Shown here: positions 1-8,159 of the stretch, piece after piece | Layout: each line of letters starts with the position of its first letter | Position numbering within the stretch: position 1 is the first letter of the stretch | NCBI GenBank assembly: GCA_964537555.1 | Contig: CAZIAD010000007.1 | Location: forward strand, 62,001-126,000 | Length of the DNA: 64,000 nucleotides | From: CAYRWR01 sp964537555 | GTDB taxonomy: Bacteria; Spirochaetota; Brevinematia; Brevinematales; CAYRWR01 | Direction: 5' to 3' | Notes under the pieces: model-generated | Database searches by the model: none | Seen by the model: only the letters and a program-made list of their open reading frames with translations | Told to the model about the DNA's origin: nothing | Position numbers and translations under genes: made by a program

Positions 1-73
1 AGGGCAATACTTTTTATTTTTTGTGTCTCTAGGGATTTTTTTAATCTTAAAATGGTTGTAGATTTGTGTCAAC

Positions 74-101
74 ACATAATACAGGAAACATAATACAGGA
101 A
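74..101. repeat. Two tandem copies of a 14-bp unit
   Basis: The unit ACATAATACAGGAA occurs twice head to tail (74-87 and 88-101). It lies in the gene-free first 290 bases of the window. No function can be assigned; a TGTGT/ACACA mini-dyad sits just before it. Confidence 0.7.
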
Positions 102-181
102 ATGTAGTTCCGACATGGTGATAACGGGATTTATTCATAAGGAAATGTTTAAAGAGCTAACATACTAATCTCAAATCCCTC

Positions 182-209
182 TTGCAAAAAATCATTTTTC
201 TTTTATAGT
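182..209 (+). promoter_or_regulatory. Candidate promoter of the hybrid histidine kinase gene
   Basis: TTGCAA and TATAGT are separated by 16 bp, about 80 bases before the preferred start codon. The match is imperfect and the call rests on position alone. Apart from this and the tandem repeat, I see nothing in bases 1-290. Confidence 0.4.
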
Positions 210-290
210 ATACGTACTGCACTAAATCCGAGAGTATGGATTTATAGGTTTTTTTCAGTGAAATATCGCTTATTAGCAAAAGAGGGGATT

Positions 291-2714
291 ATGAGAACAA
301 TTTTAATCCTGCTGATTCTGATAGGATATTCCAATTTACATGCATTTAACCAGGTCATCAAAGTAGGGTCAGAACCAGACTATCCCCCATTCTGTATGGT
401 TAATGATAATGGTGAGGCAGAAGGCTTTTCAGTTGACCTTTTTAAAGCGGCAGCAAATGTCATGGGCCTGGCAGTAGAATTCAAAGTAGGGCCCTGGCAT
501 ATCATTAAACAGGAACTGGCTGAAGGTAAGATCAATGCCCTTCCCCTGGTGGGACGTTCCCCCGAAAGGGAAAAAGTCTATGATTTCACTTTTCCCTATC
601 ATACTCTGCATGGGGTGATCTTTGTGAGAAAAGGGGAAAAAGGTATACAGAATCTGGAAGATCTTCGCACGAAATCCGTTCTGGTAATGAAAGGTGATAA
701 TTCGGAGGAATATGTCATAAGAACTAAAATTGCCGGAAAGGTCATCACTACAGAGACTTATACTGAGGCATTCAGATTCCTTAATTCGGGCCGTTATGAT
801 GCGGTCATAGTGCAGAAATTACTGGGACTACAGCTCCTGGATGCCCTGCATTATGACAGGATCACTGCACTGGACATAGATCTTCCTGGTTTTGCCCAGG
901 ACTTTAGCTTTGCCGTACGCGAGGGAGATAAAGAGCTTTTGTCCCGATTGAATGAAGGCCTGGCTATTGTGATTGCCAACGGTACTTATGACAAACTGTA
1001 CAAACAGTGGTTTTCACCTCAGATGCGTCCAGGACTGAGTAGAAAGGAGATCGTCAGTATAGTCTTGAGCATTACTATCCCTCTGGCTTTACTGCTCTTT
1101 GCGATTGCTGTGATCTATCTGCGGGTCGAGATACGCCGTAAGACTCTGCATCTGACTCAGGAGATCAATGAGCGCAAAGCAGCGGAACTGGAACGGGGAA
1201 GACTTATTACCGCCATTGAACAATCAGCCGAGATAATTATTATTACAGATATTGCGGGTATCATAATTTATGTCAACCCTTCGTTCGCAGATATTAGTGG
1301 TTATGAGAGGGATGAGGCATTAGGTAAAAGCCCTGCTATACTAAAAAGTGGTATTCAGGACAGGGATTTTTACAAAGACTTGTGGAAGCATCTCACTCAG
1401 GGGAAAGTGTGGAAAGGAAGAATAATAAACAGAGCCAAAGATTCCACATTATTTACTGTACAGACTACCATTTCACCTGTGCTAAATGACAAAGGCGAGA
1501 TCGTTAATTATCTGGCTGTAATGAGAGATATCACTAAAGAGCTGTCCATGGAACAGCAGATGTTTCAGACACAAAAGATGGAGTCTATTGGAAGGCTGGC
1601 TGGGGGTGTAGCCCATGATTTTAATAACATGCTTAGTGTTATCCTGGGATATTCTGAACTGATACTGTCGGGCATGAATCCTTCAGATAGTATCTATAAT
1701 GACATACAGGAGATTTACCAGGCCGGTATCCGTTCCGCTGAATTAACAGCCCAGTTGCTGGCTTTTTCCAGAAAGCAGAATATGACCCCGCGGGTAATGA
1801 ATGTTAATTCCGCCATAGAGAATATGATCAAGATGATTAAAAGACTCATTGGAGAAAATGTATACCTGGATTGGGTACCCCGGATTGATATCCCTAATGT
1901 ATTTATAGATCCCTCTCAGTTTGACCAGATTATACTTAATCTTTGTGTAAATGCACGGGACGCTGTAAATGATGGGGGACGTATTACGATATCTACCGCG
2001 CTCGAAACTATTGATAATATATCTGGCCTGTCAGAACACAATTCTATGGAGCCCGGGGATTATTGCGTGATCACAGTCAGAGATAATGGTAGCGGTATGG
2101 ATCCGGATACGCTCTCACATATCTTTGAACCTTTCTTTTCTACAAAATCACAGACTCAGGGTACAGGCCTGGGCCTGGCAACCATCTACGGTATAGTCAA
2201 ACAAAATCACGGTTATATCCACGTGAGCAGTGAAATCAATCAAGGCAGTGAGTTTCAGATCTTTTTACCTGTCTATGATGAGACAGGAGAGGCTGAGATT
2301 AAAAATGAAACCAGTGGATTTCCCCAGGGACAGGGAGAACTGATAGTCCTCGTAGAAGATGAACCGGCTATCCTAAAAATGGCAGAGATCATGATTAGCA
2401 GCCTGGGATATGAGGTCTGGGCCACCCGCTCTGCATCGGATGTGATTGAAAGCTTCGAAAAGAATAAAAGGAAAGTCGATCTGCTACTCACTGATATAGT
2501 GATGCCTGAGATGAATGGTAAAGAATTAGGGGAAAAGATCCGTGCCATAAATCCGGCTGTCAAAATCCTTTTTATGTCGGGTTATACTTCAAATATCATT
2601 GGAGAACATGGGCTTATTGAAGAAAGTATAAACTTCATATCAAAACCTTTTACTAAAAATGAAATAGCACATAAGATATATGAAGTGCTTCACTCTGGTA
2701 TCCAGGTCCATTAG
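291..2714 (+). CDS. Periplasmic-sensor hybrid histidine kinase (SBP_bac_3 - PAS - HisKA - HATPase - REC)
   Basis: This inner-membrane sensor kinase binds its ligand outside the cell. Order of domains: signal sequence (1-19), an SBP_bac_3-type solute-binding domain (about 24-245, beginning IKVGSEPDYPPF), one membrane segment (about 259-278), PAS (about 302-420), HisKA with phospho-acceptor H442 (GGVAHDFNN), an ATPase domain with N box (NARDAV), G1 (DNGSGM) and G2 (GTGLGL), and a receiver domain (about 683-800) with acceptor D735 (LLLTDIVMPEMNG). I start at the ATG at 291 because AGAGGGG precedes it and the protein then opens with a clean signal peptide; a GTG at 258 would add 11 residues before it. 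Ligands of such domains are usually amino acids or similar small polar molecules (family knowledge); the actual ligand is unknown. No DNA-binding partner is adjacent, so the output goes elsewhere. Confidence 0.9.
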   Translation: MRTILILLILIGYSNLHAFNQVIKVGSEPDYPPFCMVNDNGEAEGFSVDLFKAAANVMGLAVEFKVGPWHIIKQELAEGKINALPLVGRSPEREKVYDFTFPYHTLHGVIFVRKGEKGIQNLEDLRTKSVLVMKGDNSEEYVIRTKIAGKVITTETYTEAFRFLNSGRYDAVIVQKLLGLQLLDALHYDRITALDIDLPGFAQDFSFAVREGDKELLSRLNEGLAIVIANGTYDKLYKQWFSPQMRPGLSRKEIVSIVLSITIPLALLLFAIAVIYLRVEIRRKTLHLTQEINERKAAELERGRLITAIEQSAEIIIITDIAGIIIYVNPSFADISGYERDEALGKSPAILKSGIQDRDFYKDLWKHLTQGKVWKGRIINRAKDSTLFTVQTTISPVLNDKGEIVNYLAVMRDITKELSMEQQMFQTQKMESIGRLAGGVAHDFNNMLSVILGYSELILSGMNPSDSIYNDIQEIYQAGIRSAELTAQLLAFSRKQNMTPRVMNVNSAIENMIKMIKRLIGENVYLDWVPRIDIPNVFIDPSQFDQIILNLCVNARDAVNDGGRITISTALETIDNISGLSEHNSMEPGDYCVITVRDNGSGMDPDTLSHIFEPFFSTKSQTQGTGLGLATIYGIVKQNHGYIHVSSEINQGSEFQIFLPVYDETGEAEIKNETSGFPQGQGELIVLVEDEPAILKMAEIMISSLGYEVWATRSASDVIESFEKNKRKVDLLLTDIVMPEMNGKELGEKIRAINPAVKILFMSGYTSNIIGEHGLIEESINFISKPFTKNEIAHKIYEVLHSGIQVH

Positions 2715-2807
2715 ATGAAGCCAATACCATATTAACTGAAACTTTTACCCTATATTTCCGGGTAATCATTTCACTTAGAAAATACGGGTAGATCTTGAAT
2801 AATAAAA

Positions 2808-2855
2808 AAATGCATAAACTAAGAAGGTGGTATAACTTTCTCGGTTTATGCATTT
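2808..2855. terminator. Bidirectional terminator between convergent genes
   Basis: A 12-bp perfect stem (AAATGCATAAAC paired with GTTTATGCATTT) with further pairing inside (AGAAG with CTTTCT) sits between the kinase gene and the convergent lipoprotein gene. The A-rich left flank reads as a T run on the minus strand, so it best ends leftward transcription, and it may serve both. Confidence 0.7.
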
Positions 2856-2870
2856 CTGTATATGGCCTGA

Positions 2871-3245
2871 TCAGTCTATTATGATCTTCCATTTATTATC
2901 TGTTTTTTTGAGTTCCAGTCTGCCTTCTTCGACATTCCCGTCTGCAAAGTCTGCACTATACTGTAAGCTGACCCGGTTCTCCTGTATATTGGAAGACTGG
3001 GTGATTTTAAAGCTCCTGGTTCCACCCTGGTGGGTCATTTCATTCCACAGCATGGACAGTTCTTCGGTTTTATTACTCACTTCAGCAGCTTCGGTAAAGA
3101 TGAAGTAATCATCCAGGTTTCCCAGGCTGGCAGCATTTTGCGCTTTGTATACCCTGATGGCGGATTTTTCAGGGCTGCCTCCCTGTACTGCGCAGGCAGC
3201 CACACTGAGTCCGGATATAATTGATAATAAGATGAGTTTTTTCAT
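2871..3245 (-). CDS. Small lipoprotein, DUF4878-like
   Basis: This 124-residue exported protein has a lipoprotein signal ending SVAAC, so it should be lipidated on the cysteine and anchored in a membrane. The rest (about 100 residues) looks like one small alpha+beta domain of the kind found in DUF4878-type lipoproteins: an early helical part with SAIRVYKA and a C-terminal strand pair ending DNKWKIIID. Its start overlaps the stop of the DUF115 gene by 4 bp (ATGA), so the two are translated together from a leftward transcript. Function is unknown. Confidence 0.6.
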   Translation of the reverse strand: MKKLILLSIISGLSVAACAVQGGSPEKSAIRVYKAQNAASLGNLDDYFIFTEAAEVSNKTEELSMLWNEMTHQGGTRSFKITQSSNIQENRVSLQYSADFADGNVEEGRLELKKTDNKWKIIID

Positions 3246-4657
3246 GATTCCTCCTGGATTGGTAATCTTTTAAGCTTCTCTGTTTTTTTCAGATAGTATT
3301 TTTTAATAGTATTCAGAGGCTCCTTTTGCAGGATCTCCCTGGTAAAAATCTTTGCCTCTAATTCTTCTACATCCAGTAATTCCTGTGCAGAGGGATAGGA
3401 GATGCCCGTGATAGATTCTCCCTTCAGTTCTCTTATTATAGCAGAATTTGAGATTTTGGGAAGCCCTGACAGGATTGACAGGTCATATATTTTTTTTAAT
3501 CCCTGGAATTCCACTCCACCATTTAAGTATAAACAATCCTCAAAGAAATGTTCTGCTACGGATTTGATCATCAGGAAATGGGACTGAGTCATATACTCTG
3601 GTTCTATGACCAGGTCTTTCCGGCCCATATAGGCGCTGGCAGTACTGTCACTGGTTCGGAGCCGGGATTGGCGGTACCGTGCCCTGTGACTAAAGGCATA
3701 GCCCGGGCTGTGATCCAATCCGCTGAGGGGATAACTCAGGTCCAGCCCGCAGAAGATGAGGGGGCCCCCGGAGATACTTTTCGCGGTCAGGCCCGCGTCG
3801 ATGGATACTGAGGGCTGATCCAGGCTAAACCGGGGCTGTTCCAGTTCCTGAGGCGCATTGTAAAATAAGACTGGATTGGGAATGCGGGAGAGAAGGGCAG
3901 AGGAGGCATAGATATGAGCCAGGACCGGGACGGCAGGATCCAGCCCCTCCCCATGCAGTATGTTGCTCACTCCGGCATCACTGATCAGTACGGCATCAGG
4001 AGTGAGTCCCATTGACTGGAGACTGCCGGCCGCGGACAGCACTGATAGCAGAAAAAATTTGTCTCTGTGAGCTTTCAGGGTTTGTATATGGCGGTGCAGG
4101 GAGGGCCCGGCTGCACAGACTACGATGGGAAATGTGTGTGTGCCTGCAGTATTTCCTTTTAGAAGAGTGCCTTGTTTCTGCTCAGCCACAGCCAGGTTAC
4201 GGCAGTAATTCAGGAACCAGACTTTTGAAAAATAGGAGCTTACCTTGAGATTTTCCAGAGCGGCCTTGAAGGACCGGGTGTAATGATCCATAAAAGCCTG
4301 GTATTCCTCCGGCCATGCCTTCATAAAAGAAGGCAGAGCCAGTACTTCAGGCCGCAGGCCTTTCAGTAGTATGCCTTCCAGAAAGCTCTCCAGACTGTGG
4401 GGAGGGCTTACAGGGTAGCCCAGGGCTCTTAGATCGGCAGGCTCGTGGATGAAGATGTCAGAAGATGATACTCCCTGTTTTTCCAGGAGGGGGTGCAGGC
4501 CAGACAGGATATCAGAGAACAGGACATAGGCTTTTCCACTACAGTCTGGGGGGATGAGCCTTTCTATATCCCTGAGGGGCTGATATCGGGACAGGAGATA
4601 TTTTTCATCCTTTATGAGAGTGCTTATACCCTCTTTCACTGTTTCTATACGCAACAA
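3242..4657 (-). CDS. DUF115 / MptE-like family protein
   Basis: This 471-residue protein carries the DUF115 core: VVCAAGPSL (about residues 177-185), a nucleotide-binding-like turn, followed by FFLLSVLSAAGSLQSMGLTPDAVLISDAG. The family is related to 6-hydroxymethylpterin diphosphokinase MptE and to the motility accessory factors (Maf) that act in flagellin glycosylation in some bacteria; members are common in spirochaetes. The substrate here cannot be told. The start appears to be TTG at 4655-4657 with AGGA upstream; a GTG seven codons in is the alternative. It is co-transcribed with the downstream lipoprotein gene (4-bp overlap). No flagellar gene is in the window. Confidence 0.7.
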   Translation of the reverse strand: MLRIETVKEGISTLIKDEKYLLSRYQPLRDIERLIPPDCSGKAYVLFSDILSGLHPLLEKQGVSSSDIFIHEPADLRALGYPVSPPHSLESFLEGILLKGLRPEVLALPSFMKAWPEEYQAFMDHYTRSFKAALENLKVSSYFSKVWFLNYCRNLAVAEQKQGTLLKGNTAGTHTFPIVVCAAGPSLHRHIQTLKAHRDKFFLLSVLSAAGSLQSMGLTPDAVLISDAGVSNILHGEGLDPAVPVLAHIYASSALLSRIPNPVLFYNAPQELEQPRFSLDQPSVSIDAGLTAKSISGGPLIFCGLDLSYPLSGLDHSPGYAFSHRARYRQSRLRTSDSTASAYMGRKDLVIEPEYMTQSHFLMIKSVAEHFFEDCLYLNGGVEFQGLKKIYDLSILSGLPKISNSAIIRELKGESITGISYPSAQELLDVEELEAKIFTREILQKEPLNTIKKYYLKKTEKLKRLPIQEES

Positions 4658-4757
4658 TGTATATGTATCCTTATTTCATAATATATATTTTCGACTAACT
4701 GTCTTTAAACATAAGTGAAAATCGGGGCGTTTCAAATGCAGTGGCTAGCCAGGCCTT

Positions 4758-4789
4758 ATCCGGGGGTATGGACACGGCCTCACCCGGAT
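4758..4789 (-). terminator. Weak hairpin after amrS
   Basis: ATCCGGG and CCCGGAT form a 7-bp stem with a long loop just past the amrS stop codon on the minus strand. There is no T run, so termination by this element is doubtful. Confidence 0.25.
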
Positions 4790-4794
4790 CTATG

Positions 4795-5799
4795 TTAGAG
4801 AATAAAGGGTACCGGAGCCTGGCAGTTCTGGCAGGTGCAGCTCTCTCCCTGTCGCACCAGAGCGGCAATACTGGTATGGTAGAGCTTTCTCTCTACCAGA
4901 GTGCTGCCGCAGGAGGGGCAGCGGCTATCCTGGTCTCCACTGATATTTCCGGGATAGATATAATGCAGATATGACCGTCCCAGGGTGGTCATCTCCTCCA
5001 TGAGACGGGGATCTGTAGCCGGAGCCGTAGAGCGGAAGCTGGGGAAATAGCGGGACAAGTGCAGGGGAATATTTTTATCCAGATCGGCTATCCAGCTAAA
5101 CAGCTCTTCCAGTTCCGGCCTCTTGTCATTAAACCCTGTCACTACCAGAGTGGTCAGTTCCAGATGAGTCCCTGATTCATATATACGGCGAATGTTTTCT
5201 TTTATCACTTCCAGGCTACCTCCCAGTGCCCGGTAGTGTTCCTCACTGAATGCTTTCAAATCAATATTTGCAGCATCAATGAAAGGTAACAGGTCCCTAA
5301 GCGGGCCGGGATTGATAAAGCCATTGCTCACCAGTACATTTTTCAGCTCCATGGAATGAGCTATTCGGCCTGTGTCTATTATATATTCATACCAGACTAC
5401 CGGCTCTGAATAGGTATAGGCAATGCCCAGGGATTCCTGTCTGATGGCCTCATCTACCAGCTCCCGGGGGGTCATTTCCTGGAGGGACAGTTCCTGATTT
5501 TGTCTGTAGTACTGGGAGATATGGTAATTCTGACAGAATCGGCAGTGGAGGTTGCAACCCAGGGTACCTGCTGAGAGAATCTGTTTTCCCGGATAATAGT
5601 GGTACAGGGGCTTCTTTTCGATGGGATCCATGGATAAGCCTGAGATCTGCCCATAATTTATTGCATAGAGCTTATTATCCAGATTTCGCCTGGTACCGCA
5701 TAGACCGGATTTATCCCTGGCGATGATACAGGCCTGGGGACAGAGATTACAGGCAATACGGCCATCATCCATAGTTTGGGAAAAGTGGGCTTTATGCAT
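4795..5799 (-). CDS. AmmeMemoRadiSam-system radical SAM enzyme (AmrS)
   Basis: This 334-residue radical SAM protein resembles pyruvate formate-lyase activases. An N-terminal cysteine set (CNLCPQAC, then GLCGTRRN) precedes the radical SAM motif CNLHCRFC (about residues 79-86), which binds the 4Fe-4S cluster that cleaves S-adenosylmethionine. A C-terminal zinc-ribbon-like set (CPSCGS near 298 and CQNCQ near 325) extends it. This architecture matches the AmrS family, which usually travels with AMMECR1 and Memo proteins; neither is next to it here, so it is an orphan within the window. Substrate unknown. A strong ribosome site (AGGAGG) precedes the ATG. Confidence 0.8.
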   Translation of the reverse strand: MHKAHFSQTMDDGRIACNLCPQACIIARDKSGLCGTRRNLDNKLYAINYGQISGLSMDPIEKKPLYHYYPGKQILSAGTLGCNLHCRFCQNYHISQYYRQNQELSLQEMTPRELVDEAIRQESLGIAYTYSEPVVWYEYIIDTGRIAHSMELKNVLVSNGFINPGPLRDLLPFIDAANIDLKAFSEEHYRALGGSLEVIKENIRRIYESGTHLELTTLVVTGFNDKRPELEELFSWIADLDKNIPLHLSRYFPSFRSTAPATDPRLMEEMTTLGRSYLHYIYPGNISGDQDSRCPSCGSTLVERKLYHTSIAALVRQGESCTCQNCQAPVPFIL

Positions 5800-5817
5800 T
5801 GTTCCTCCTGTCTATTT

Positions 5818-5846
5818 AGTATAGAAAGTTTCTCCGGCTTTTTCAA
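5818..5846 (-). promoter_or_regulatory. Sigma-70-type promoter of amrS
   Basis: Read leftward: TTGAAA, 17 bp, TATACT, with the -10 about 19 bases before the amrS start codon. It is back to back with the rplM promoter. Confidence 0.65.
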
Positions 5847-5891
5847 GTATGCTGCCCTCTTATTTCACAGGAAACAAATCTAAGCGATAAG

Positions 5892-5920
5892 TTGACAATA
5901 AAGTGCTGACTGGGTATAAT
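5892..5920 (+). promoter_or_regulatory. Consensus promoter of rplM-rpsI
   Basis: Exact consensus TTGACA - 17 bp - TATAAT, 40 bases before the rplM start. This is the strongest housekeeping promoter I found and fits a ribosomal protein operon. Confidence 0.9.
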
Positions 5921-5960
5921 TACTCCTGCGAATATTTCTATAAGATAGATGAGGAAGAAC

Positions 5961-6389
5961 ATGAAAACATACTCTTTAAAATCTAAAGATGTAAGCCGGA
6001 CCTGGTATATTATCGACGCAGAGGGAAAACCTCTGGGTAGAGTGGCGTCCAAGGCTGCATTTGTATTAATGGGAAAAAATAAAGCTGATTATACAGCTCA
6101 CATTGATAATGGTGATTTTGTTGTGATCATCAATGCTGATAAGATCATTCTTACCGGCAGAAAGCCCAATACCAAGGTATACTACCATCACAGTGGATAT
6201 CCCGGCGGCCTCAAAGAGACTTCCTTCAAATCCATGATGGAAAAGAAGCCTCTTTTTCCTATGGAAAAAGCGATAAAGGGTATGCTTCCCAAAAACAAAC
6301 TGGCTAATAAGATGATCAAGAAGTTGTTCCTTTTTCAGGGTGCAGAGCACTCATTAAAAGGTGTCAACCTGAAAGAACTGGAAATATAA
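5961..6389 (+). CDS. 50S ribosomal protein L13
   Basis: L13 is an early-assembling large-subunit protein. The 142-residue product (MKTYSLKSKDVSRTWYIIDAEGKPLGR at its start) has the usual length and the characteristic GGLKETSF segment near residue 80. I place the start at the second ATG, which has AGGAAG six bases upstream and gives the family's normal N-terminus; an ATG at 5949 would add four residues (MRKN). It is followed after 13 bp by rpsI, the standard L13-S9 pair, behind a consensus promoter. Confidence 0.96.
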   Translation: MKTYSLKSKDVSRTWYIIDAEGKPLGRVASKAAFVLMGKNKADYTAHIDNGDFVVIINADKIILTGRKPNTKVYYHHSGYPGGLKETSFKSMMEKKPLFPMEKAIKGMLPKNKLANKMIKKLFLFQGAEHSLKGVNLKELEI

Positions 6390-6402
6390 GGGAGTTTGAA
6401 TA

Positions 6403-6795
6403 ATGGCTGAAAAAGTTTATGCCACAGGCAGAAGAAAGACCAGTATTGCACGTGTATTTTTGACCCCTGGCGGATCTGGAAAGATCACCATCAATAAAAG
6501 AGAATTTACTGATTATTTTCCTGAATATTTCCAGGCAGCGGTACTTCGTCCCTTAAAAGAGACAGACCTCCTGGGTAAAGTGGATATCTATGCTACCGTA
6601 AAGGGTGGCGGCCTTACCGGACAGTCTCAGGCCCTGAGACATGGTATTGCCCGTGCGGTCGATAAGTCCAATACCGAGACCTATCACAAGATCCTCAAGT
6701 TGGCCGGCCTTCTTACCAGAGACCCCAGAATGGTGGAAAGAAAGAAATTTGGTCTTCGCAAAGCCCGCAAAAGAGAGCAGTATTCAAAACGTTAA
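6403..6795 (+). CDS. 30S ribosomal protein S9
   Basis: S9 binds 16S rRNA in the small-subunit head, and its C-terminal tail reaches the decoding region. The 130-residue product begins with the expected YATGRRKTSIARV and ends in the conserved basic tail RKARKREQYSKR, so both ends are intact. It is the second gene of the L13-S9 operon and is followed 13 bp later by a strong terminator. Confidence 0.97.
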   Translation: MAEKVYATGRRKTSIARVFLTPGGSGKITINKREFTDYFPEYFQAAVLRPLKETDLLGKVDIYATVKGGGLTGQSQALRHGIARAVDKSNTETYHKILKLAGLLTRDPRMVERKKFGLRKARKREQYSKR

Positions 6796-6808
6796 TCACC
6801 CTATTCAG

Positions 6809-6837
6809 GACCGGCCTTTTTGGCCGGTCTTTTTTTT
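6809..6837 (+). terminator. Rho-independent terminator of rplM-rpsI
   Basis: GACCGGCC pairs with GGCCGGTC (8 bp, loop of five T) and is followed directly by a run of eight T. Confidence 0.95.
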
Positions 6838-6891
6838 CACGTAATTCTATTCATATCAATTCAATACGAATATAAAAATATGTTTTATTTA

Positions 6892-6920
6892 TTGATACAC
6901 GCTGAGCTTTGTGATATAAT
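6892..6920 (+). promoter_or_regulatory. Promoter of the two barrel-protein genes
   Basis: TTGATA - 17 bp - TATAAT, ending 18 bases before the first ATG (6939). Confidence 0.8.
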
Positions 6921-6938
6921 CAGGCTGAGAGGTGCAAT

Positions 6939-8159
6939 ATGAAAAAAATCATGTTATTTCTTTGTACAGTCATTTTTACGGTAAGTACGGCATACTCCAA
7001 GACCTTTAATCAAAAAGTAGGGGTATCTATCGATACCAGGAAAAGATCAGTGATAGAAGAGATGGTTTTAAAGGCCCTGGTCTCAGATTCACAAAAACCC
7101 AATGGGGTTTATATTCTATGGAATGATGCCCGGGATCTTAGAGAAAAGGGAATCACGAAGCTCAATGCGGAAGTATTACTGGAAATACTTCTCACTAATA
7201 ATGACTATCTGATTTCATTAGCTGAGGTAAAAGACGGGAAGAGTGCACCTATTGGCACGCCCCTCAAATACTCTCAGACTGCATTTATAGATAAACTGGA
7301 TAATATTGTTATATCGATTACAAAAATCCTGCAGCTCCAATACCCACCTAAGGAAAAACAGCAGATGAATGAGATAGAGGTCGTGACAAAATCTCTGTCC
7401 CAGTTTGAACCGGCTGTACCGAAATGGGTTCCGGGGCTGAACCTGGATTATGTACATAATGCTATTAACTACGACGTAGATATCCTGACTAATGGCAGTG
7501 GTCTTACAAATATCAATTATGAGCGTATAAACTCCTCATATCCCACCCTTAATCTATCTCCCATGATAGAATATTATTATCGTAATACCTATATGAAATT
7601 CATGCTCTCGGCAGACACCGGAATGGGCCAACTCACCAGTAAGTTTATCTGGGGTAAAGGGATCTTTGGTTCCGTCATAATGGTGGGGCTGGATCTCACC
7701 GGCCATTACAGCTGGGGCTTTCTACCTTTTAACACTATTCTGGACCTGGATGGCCGTCAGGTAGTACTGGATCAACCAGAAGTGCAATACTGGTATTTTT
7801 CTCCGGGTATATTTCTTAAGTTGAATATAACCAGAAAATACAGTATACAACTCTCTACCGGATCAGTACCCTTTGGAAATCTCAGTATGAATTATTCCGC
7901 CACTAATTTATCCACTCTGGGAGTGGTAGTAGAGTCAGAAGGCCCGGCATATATTGACCTGAATCTTAATTTCAGAGTAAATTCCCGGCTCAGTTTTGCT
8001 TTTAATTATTACTTTTTTGGGGCCAGGTTGAGTTATGATAGAGGTGATCAGATGAATAAGCCGGTGATACAAGAAATAGATGGGCAGACCTGGGTGGAAC
8101 TAAATGAGTTAAAGATCAGCAGCACCTATTTTGGGCTGGGGGTGAGATATGAGTTATAG
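6939..8159 (+). CDS. Exported protein with N-terminal domain and C-terminal beta-barrel (first of a pair)
   Basis: The 406-residue protein starts with a signal peptide (MKKIMLFLCTVIFTVSTAYS, cleavage probably after AYS). Residues about 22-150 look like a soluble periplasmic domain; from about 165 the sequence turns into alternating hydrophobic and polar strands rich in Tyr, Asn and Gly and ends in LGVRYEL, as outer-membrane barrels do. I do not recognise the family. It overlaps the next gene by 11 bp, and the two share the same plan (signal, periplasmic domain, barrel), so they probably form one outer-membrane system. GAGGTGCA precedes the ATG. Confidence 0.6.
   Translation: MKKIMLFLCTVIFTVSTAYSKTFNQKVGVSIDTRKRSVIEEMVLKALVSDSQKPNGVYILWNDARDLREKGITKLNAEVLLEILLTNNDYLISLAEVKDGKSAPIGTPLKYSQTAFIDKLDNIVISITKILQLQYPPKEKQQMNEIEVVTKSLSQFEPAVPKWVPGLNLDYVHNAINYDVDILTNGSGLTNINYERINSSYPTLNLSPMIEYYYRNTYMKFMLSADTGMGQLTSKFIWGKGIFGSVIMVGLDLTGHYSWGFLPFNTILDLDGRQVVLDQPEVQYWYFSPGIFLKLNITRKYSIQLSTGSVPFGNLSMNYSATNLSTLGVVVESEGPAYIDLNLNFRVNSRLSFAFNYYFFGARLSYDRGDQMNKPVIQEIDGQTWVELNELKISSTYFGLGVRYEL

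Noticed and set aside
258..290. Longer start (GTG) of the hybrid kinase
   Set aside because: The ATG at 291 has a good ribosome site and gives a normal signal peptide.
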